Shown one piece after another: positions 57,301 to 64,000 of a stretch of DNA of 64,000 nucleotides. Both the position numbers and the translations under genes were made by a program. Where the stretch lies: contig OX637624.1 in assembly GCA_951802195.1 (NCBI GenBank), forward strand, positions 992,001-1,056,000. Direction: 5' to 3'. The DNA comes from Tausonia pullulans (Eukaryota; Basidiomycota; Tremellomycetes; Cystofilobasidiales; Mrakiaceae). Under the pieces are notes generated by a model. It made no database searches. It saw nothing but the letters and a program-made list of their open reading frames with translations, and was not told the origin of the DNA. How positions within the stretch are numbered: position 1 is the stretch's first letter; every line of letters starts with the position of its first letter.

Positions 57301-60300
57301 CGAGGGTGCGTTGCGCGTTCTCTTGTCCTCTCTCGCCTTTGCATCCAACTAACGACCTACATCTCTGTCAGACGACAGAAGGAGGAGACGACCAAGCTCC
57401 TGATACGGCTCATCCGAGGCACCGCGGGTCTCGTTACCAATTATACCGAAGAGCTCCTCGATGTCCTCCTTCGATGCGCGCACGACCCAGCAACGACCCC
57501 AGCTGTCGCCGCCAATGTCATCGCATGCCTTGGCGAGCTCGCCGTCGTTGCGGGCCACAACATCGGACCGCGCGTTGGCCAGATCATGGGCCTCGTCATC
57601 GACACGCTTCAGGATCAGTCGCTGACGGCGAAGAGGGACGCCGCGCTGATTACGCTCGGCCAGGTTGCCTCGTTCACAGGGGCCGTCCTTGACCCGTACA
57701 CGGACTACCCGGAGCTGCTCGTCATCCTCTCTCGGCTTGTCAATCTTGAGACGGACCAGAAGATCCGACGTGAGACGATCAAAGTCATCGGCATCCTCGG
57801 AGCGCTCGACCCGTACCGGAGAAAGGTGCGCCGCGGACGCCCCGCTTGTTCCAAGGGCGAACCTGCGCTGATTTCTCTCTTCTCTCAGGTCCTCTACGAC
57901 AAGGTGGACGTCCGGGCGAGCGAGCTTCGATCGGCGCAGACAGACATTAGTCTGCTCATGAATCTCTCTGGCGGGCAGTCGAACGAGGACTACTTCCAGT
58001 CGGTCGCATTCAACTCGCTTGTCAACATTATCCTTGACCCAGCCCTCAACGCCGTCTATTACACCAAGGCGATGGACGCCATCATTCACATCTTCCTGAC
58101 GCAGGGCCTCAAATGCGTCCAGTACTTGCCCCAAGTGCGTTATCGTTCAGCTTCCTATCATCCGCTCCCTCCTCGCTGACTTCTCTTTACTCGCCCAGGT
58201 CGTCCCGGCGATGCTCTCGGCGATTCGGCATAGCATCCCGCTCTACCAGGTTCCCTGGCTGACCAAGCTCGGCACGCTCATCTCGATCGTCAAGCAGCAC
58301 ATCCGCGCCTACCTCGACCCGATCTTCTCAATGATCCTCGAGTACTGGGACCAGCCACAGTTGCAGGCGGTTGTCATCCAGCTCGTCAACGCGACTGCCA
58401 AGGCTCTCGAGGGCGAGTTCAAGGCGTTCCTTCCTCGATTGCTCCCGCAGATTCTCCTCACTTTCGACGGCGACCTCACCGACCCGCGCCGTCAGGACGT
58501 CCTTGTCGAGATTCTTCATGCGCTTGCGGCGTTCGGCCTCAGCCTCGAGGAGTTTGCCCATCTTGTTCTGCCATCGGTTCTCAAGCTACTTGACCGCAAG
58601 GACGTGAGCATAAAGGTTCGCGAGGCGGCGATTGACTCGCTCGGCAGCCTTGCGAGGCGGATCAACCTCTCGGAGCACGCCTCGCAGATCATTCACCCGC
58701 TCGCGCGCGTCATCGCAGCGTCATCGCCCAATGTTCCCGGGTCGCAGCAGCTCGCGCTGCACGCGATGGACAGCCTCTGTGCGCTCGTCACCCAGCTTGG
58801 CACGGACTATGCGATCTTTATCCCGATGATGGACAAGGTGCGTGTTGGTTGCATCTTTCGAGAGTCCGTGAATGGCTGGCTGAGACCCGTCTCTCTTCCT
58901 TTGGATCGCAGATCATTCGTGCAAGCAACGTCGACCACAGCGGCTACAAGCAGCTCGCCGAAAAGGTCCTCAACAGCAAGCCACTCCCGCAAGACTTTGG
59001 CCGGCTCGACGCGTAAGTTCAAGATCTCTTACCTGGTGCGTGGATTCGAAGCTGATCAACCTCCATTCCCACCCCAGCGAGTCGAACGAGCCCGTCAAGG
59101 GCGCCACCCCGTCGACAGCGGCGCTCAACCAGCAGTCCCTCAAGGCCCGCTGGGACACGAGCTCCAACTCTTCGCCGGACGAGTGGCGAGACTGGATCAA
59201 GTTGCTCGGCCTCGAGCTTCTTCACGAGTCGCCATCAGTCGCTCTGAGAGCCTGCCAGGAGCTCGCTCAGGAGCACGACAACTTGAACCGCGAGCTTTTC
59301 AACGTTGCTTTCATCTCATGCTGGACCAGTCTGCATGAGAACTATCAGGTGAGTGTCCGCTTCGATATCGAACCTCATGATCCAGGGTTGATCTCGCTGC
59401 GTTTCCCCTCAGAACGACCTTTGCGCTGCCATCTCAATCGCCATCTCAGCTGGCCCCGCGGACGTGGTCAACCTCCTGCTCAACGCGTGCGAGTTTGCCG
59501 AGCATGACGAGAAGGTGCTCCCGATCGACCCCAAGATGCTTGGTCGGTATGCGCTTCAGCACCGGGCGTTCGCCAAGGCGCTCCATTATAAGGAGCTCGA
59601 GTGGTTCACCGACGCCTCGGCCGACGTCCTCAAGGCACTTATCAACGTCAACAGCAAGCTCCAGCAACCTGATACTGCCTGGGGAGTCCTCAACTACGCT
59701 CGAAACGACGAGGAGCGGTTCGACCACGCCGAGTTTGAGTACGAGAAGTGGTATGTCGAGCTCAACGAGTGGAAGGAGGCCTACGCCGCGTTCGAGCGCA
59801 AAGCCGCCCCGGGCGAGGAGGACGGTGACATCATCTTTGGAAAGATGAAGTGCCTTCATGCCTTGGGCGAGTGGGACCAGCTCTCGGACTTTGCTCAGAG
59901 CCGATGGGGTCAGGTCGGCGCCGCCGAGCACAGGACAATGGCGCCCCTTGCGGCCGCGGCGGCCTGGGCGCTCAAGCAATGGGACCTGATGGAGGACTAT
60001 GTCGCCGTCATGCGCAAGGATTCGCCGGACTACTTCTTTTACCGAGCAGTCATCTCGATTCATGCGAATCAGTATAGTAGGTCCCTCAAGTATATCAACA
60101 AGGCCCGCGATAGCGTCGACCCGGAACTCCATTCGCTCTTCGAGGAGTCGTACTCGCGGGCGTACAAGTGGGTGCCCTCATCGCTCTGCTAGGGAAGCAT
60201 CTCAATGGACGCTTACATCCCACTCTCTTGCCAGTGTTCTCATCCGAATTCAGATGCTGTCCGAGCTCGAAGAGATTGTTGTCTACAAGCAGAACGGCGC

Positions 60301-63300
60301 TCAGCTGGATCGCCAGGCGACAATGCGCAAGACGTGGATGAAGAGGTGCGTTCTGCGCGTGCGCGTGTGCGAAGCCCACGAGCTAACATCTTTCCTTCAT
60401 TTCCACACAGACTCAAGGGTTGCGAGCAGGACGTTGAGATTTGGCAGCGGATCCTCTCGGTCCGGAGTCTTGTCCTCACTCCGAGCCAGGACAAGGAGAT
60501 GTGGATCAAGTTTGCCAATCTCTGCCGCAAATCGGACCGCCTCGGTCTCGCGGAGAAGACGCTCAACTCGCTCCTCGGACCCCAGGACTCGTCAGCGCCG
60601 GAAGGAGTGAGCCTAGTGTTTCATCCTTGTCTTTACTACGCTTTATTGACACTCCCCACCCCCTTCCTTGCTTTCACAGGCTCTCCAGGCGCCGCCGCAT
60701 GTCGTCTACGCCTACTTCAAGTTCACCTGGGCCCAGGGCTCTCGCGAGGAGACGCTCATATGGCTTCGGTCGTTCACGGCCAAGCTGACGTCCGACCTGG
60801 GGCTCTCCACGGCCGACACCATCACCCCACCCGAGGCGCACTCGGAGTATACCCGTCTGCTCGCTCGATGTTACCTGAAACAGGGCCAATGGGAGGCGCT
60901 CATGAAGCCAGACTGGATCTCGGTCAGACTCGCCCTATTTGTATTGCAGGCGTCCACAGCTCCCTTCCTGACAAGTTACTCCCCCGCTCCAGACTCACGA
61001 CACCGATATTCTCCAGTCATACAAGAAGGCATCCCAGCTCGACCCGGACTGGTACAAAGCCTGGCACACATGGGCGCTTGCCAACTTTGCCGTCATCCAG
61101 AGTCTCGAGACCCAGCCCAAACTCGCGTACTCGGATATTTTTGCGACCTATGTTGTTCCCGCCGTCGAGGGTGAGTTGTGGCTCAAGAGGTCGTGCTAAG
61201 ACCTATTATTAAGCCCCCCTCTTGCTCTCAGGTTTCTTCCGCTCAATCGCACTCTCGCGGGGCAACTCTCTCCAGGACACCCTCCGTCTGATGACGCTCT
61301 GGTTCAAGTACGGCTACCACGAGGCCGTCAATCTCGCAGTCACCAATGGCGCGACGACCGTCAGCATCGACGTCTGGCTCGAGGTCATCCCGCAGATCAT
61401 CGCCCGCATTCACATCAACAACTCGCTTGTCCGCAATGCCATTGAGCAGCTTCTCAACGGCGTCGGACGAGCTCATCCGCAAGCGCTCATCTACCCGCTG
61501 CTTGTGGCGTCCAAGTCACCAGTCCAGCTGCGTCGTGAGGTCGCTCATGCCATTATGAATCGGATGAAGGACCACAGCCCGGAGCTGGTCGAGCAGGTTA
61601 GATCGGACTGTCGTTCAGCCCCCCTTCGCTCACTCTGCTGATCGCTGTGTTTTCAATTGCAGGCTTCGCTCGTCAGTCACGAGCTGATTCGAGTGGCCAT
61701 CCTCTGGCATGAGCTGTGGACCGAGGGTCTTGAGGAGGCCTCGCGGTTCTACTTCGCCGAACACAACCCGGACGGCATGTTCGAAGTCCTCGAACCGCTT
61801 CACGACATGATTGAGCGGGTACGTTAACGTCCTCGCGCCCTGCTTTGCGCCGACTTATCGACTGACTCTATCTCCTCCGCCTCAGGGACCCGAGACGTTG
61901 CGCGAGCAGGGGTTCATTCAGACTTTCAGCCACGACCTCTCCGTCGCCCGTGACTTCTGCCGGCGCTTCCGCTCTCACGGCGATCCCAATGATCTGAGCC
62001 AGGCGTGGGACAATTACTACATGGCACGTTCTCTCCTCCCACTCTGGCAACTCGTTCTCCCACTAACGCTGGGCTCATCGACTCCCACAGGTCTTTAAGA
62101 AGCTCACGAAGCAGCTGTCGAACCTTCCAGCGCTCGAGCTGCAATATGTCTCACCAAAACTCCTCAAGGTCAACGATCTCGAGCTTGCCGTCCCAGGTGA
62201 AGCCTTGTGATGCATCGGCTCCGGCGACAGAAGGCGTGTCGCTGACTCCCCCCCATTCGCAGGCACGTACCGCAGCGGCAAGCCCCTCATCAAGATCTAC
62301 AGTTTCTCGCCCAATATCCCCGTCATCACGTCCAAGCAACGTCCGCGACGGCTCTCGCTCAAGGGAAGCGACGGCAAGGACTATCAATTCGTCCTCAAGG
62401 GTGTGTGCGAGCCTCCCGCTTCTGTTCGATCTAATGCTGACACCCGCGTGGCTGCCTTCCAGGTCACGAGGATCTTCGACAGGATGAGCGTGTCATGCAG
62501 CTCTTCGGTCTCGTAAACACGCTCCTCTCGCACGATCCGGAGTCTTTCAAGCGTCACCTCCACATCCAAAGCTACTCCATCACCCCGCTCGCGCCCAACT
62601 CGGGTCTCATCGGATGGGTTCCGGACACCGACACCATGCACGTCCTCATCCGGGACTACCGCGAGAGCCGCAAAATCCTCCTCAACATCGAGCACCGTCT
62701 CATCCTCCAGGTATCCGCCCAGCTTGACCTGCTTCCCTGCTCATCCACCTAGTACGGAGTGCTGACGCAGTGTCCTTCCCGCTCAAGATGGCTCCGGACT
62801 ACGACTACCTCACTCTGATGCAAAAGGTGGAGGTCTTCGAGTATGCTTTGGAAAACACGACTGGACAGGATCTCTACCGAGTCCTTTGGCTGAAGAGTCG
62901 CAACTCGGAGGCTTGGGTCGAGCGCCGGACGACCTATATCCGGTCCCTAGCGGCGACTTCCATGATCGGCTACATTCTCGGACTTGGCGACCGGCATCCG
63001 TCAAACTTGCTACTCGACCGCGTCACCGGCAAGATCGTCCACATCGATTTCGTGAGCCTCGCTTTGATCCCCTTCCCGTCTAGACAGCCTCGCTAACAAG
63101 GCTCGATTGACCCAGGGTGACTGCTTCGAGGTCACGATGCACCGCGACAAATTCCCGGAAAAGATCCCTTTCCGTCTCACGCGGATGCTTACGAACGCAA
63201 TGGAGGTGAAATTCTCGTTCTCTTGTCCTGCATCGCCCAGGCTGGTTCTGACCTTGTCTCCCGCTCGTGTCTCAGATCTGCGGCGCTGGCGGAGCTTATA

Positions 63301-63893
63301 CCAAGAGTTGCGTCATCATCATGGAGGTCATGCGGGACAACAAAGAGTCTCTCATGGCTGTCCTCGAGGCTTTCGTCTACGATCCCCTCTTCGCCTGGAA
63401 GCTCGTCGCCCAGACGGGCACGGACACTCAGACTGCTGGACCTGAAGGTGAGTAGATCACGATGGGTGAGGCGAGAAGCCGCGCTGATGGCCCATTTCAC
63501 AGATGATCGAGGAGGGTTCAACCGGAGAAGGGCCGAAGAGAACGAAATGCTTCGAAGTGAGCTTCGGCTAGGATTTGAGCTGATATGGACGGTCGGATCA
63601 CTAACCCCCCTCCCCATTGCCGCAGCGGCCGACGGGCGAGAAGTCCTCAACGAGCACGCCGTCAAGGTCATCAAGCGGATCGAGGACAAGCTCACCGGTA
63701 CCGACTTCAAGGCTGGGCAGGTCCTCAAAACGCCGGAACAGGTCGCGAGGCTCATCGAGCAGGCCCAGAGTCTCGAGAACCTCTGCCAGTGCTTCATCGG
63801 CTGGTGCGCCTGTGAGTCACCTTCAGCCGACCCTGCATTGCATTCCTCCTCGCTATCCATTACTGACGCCTCCTGTCCTCCCCAGTCTGGTAA
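54364..63893 (+). CDS. TOR1: TOR serine/threonine protein kinase
   Basis: The ATG at 54364 begins [20 protein letters not shown]; the stop is at 63893. The order of domains is N-terminal HEAT repeats (to about 58.9 kb), FAT domain (about 59.4-61.6 kb, with [18 protein letters not shown]), FRB domain (61.67-62.1 kb: [20 protein letters not shown], ending [14 protein letters not shown]), kinase domain (about 62.25-63.45 kb: [34 protein letters not shown] and HIDFGDCFE) and FATC tail ending [12 protein letters not shown]. Length is roughly 2,400 residues by estimate, normal for TOR. TOR sits in TORC1/TORC2 at the vacuole and plasma membrane and couples nutrients to growth. The FRB keeps the Ser (in EEASRFY) and Trp/Phe residues that bind FKBP12-rapamycin, so the protein should be rapamycin-sensitive. 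It is interrupted by about 25 short introns. The N-terminal exon chain around 54.5-55.0 kb is least certain. Confidence 0.93.
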
Positions 63894-64000
63894 TCCTGAG
63901 CTGCCATTCTTCTCTGTCTGTCTTGTTCGGATACGACTGCTACGCTTCTGGCCACGATCTTCCGTTGTACGATACCTTCTTTTTTCCATCTTATTTCCTC
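63894..64000 (+). other. TOR 3' untranslated region
   Basis: The window ends 107 nt after the TOR stop. The sequence is C/T-rich and no further gene starts in it. No clear polyadenylation signal is visible. Confidence 0.4.

Overview
The window comes from the nuclear genome of a basidiomycete fungus. The genes are packed closely, are GC-rich, and are cut by many short introns of about 50-100 nt with GTRNGY donors, a CTGAC/CTAAC-type branch site and CAG/TAG acceptors. There is a HOP1-type meiotic HORMA protein, a single full-length TOR kinase, a CFEM protein, a CYSTM protein and several MFS transporters. Intron style and gene content suggest Pucciniomycotina (perhaps Microbotryomycetes), but that rank is inference.

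Layout. 0-7.4 kb: a partial GCIP-like gene (minus), a CFEM membrane protein, a TPR-SET methyltransferase and a small unknown gene (plus). 7.4-9.6 kb: the decayed remains of a copper-radical (glyoxal/galactose) oxidase. 9.6-19.7 kb: a Lys-rich protein (plus), then an M20 amidohydrolase, a small mitochondrial membrane protein, a DHA1-type drug transporter and cystathionine gamma-synthase (all minus). 19.7-23.5 kb: a poorly coding stretch with exon-like pieces that I cannot name; its upstream part is similar to sequence at 49.6 kb. 23.7-32.5 kb: an MFS transporter, an ATP adenylyltransferase-like gene, an alpha/beta hydrolase and an AAA ATPase. 33.0-38.0 kb: a HOP1 homologue (HORMA plus PHD). 38.5-47.8 kb: a UBA/E2 ubiquitin-conjugating protein, threonine synthase and a CIA30 complex I assembly factor. 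48.2-51 kb: a gene-poor island with two tRNA genes and three pieces of a poly(A)-tailed SINE-like repeat in inverted arrangement. 52-64 kb: a tiny membrane protein gene, a CYSTM gene and the complete TOR kinase.

Most genes are housekeeping and independently transcribed; there is no operon-like or obvious biosynthetic cluster. Cystathionine gamma-synthase and threonine synthase belong to neighbouring branches of aspartate-family amino acid synthesis, but they lie 24 kb apart with unrelated genes between them.

The most interesting signals are very small exons. The CYSTM gene needs two 4-nt microexons to give its conserved N-terminus and to keep its cysteine tail in frame. The HOP1 gene needs 7-, 10- and 12-nt exons that restore conserved HORMA and PHD residues. 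The other notable signal is the SINE-like family, with a B-box-like core and poly(A) tails, clustered beside tRNA genes.
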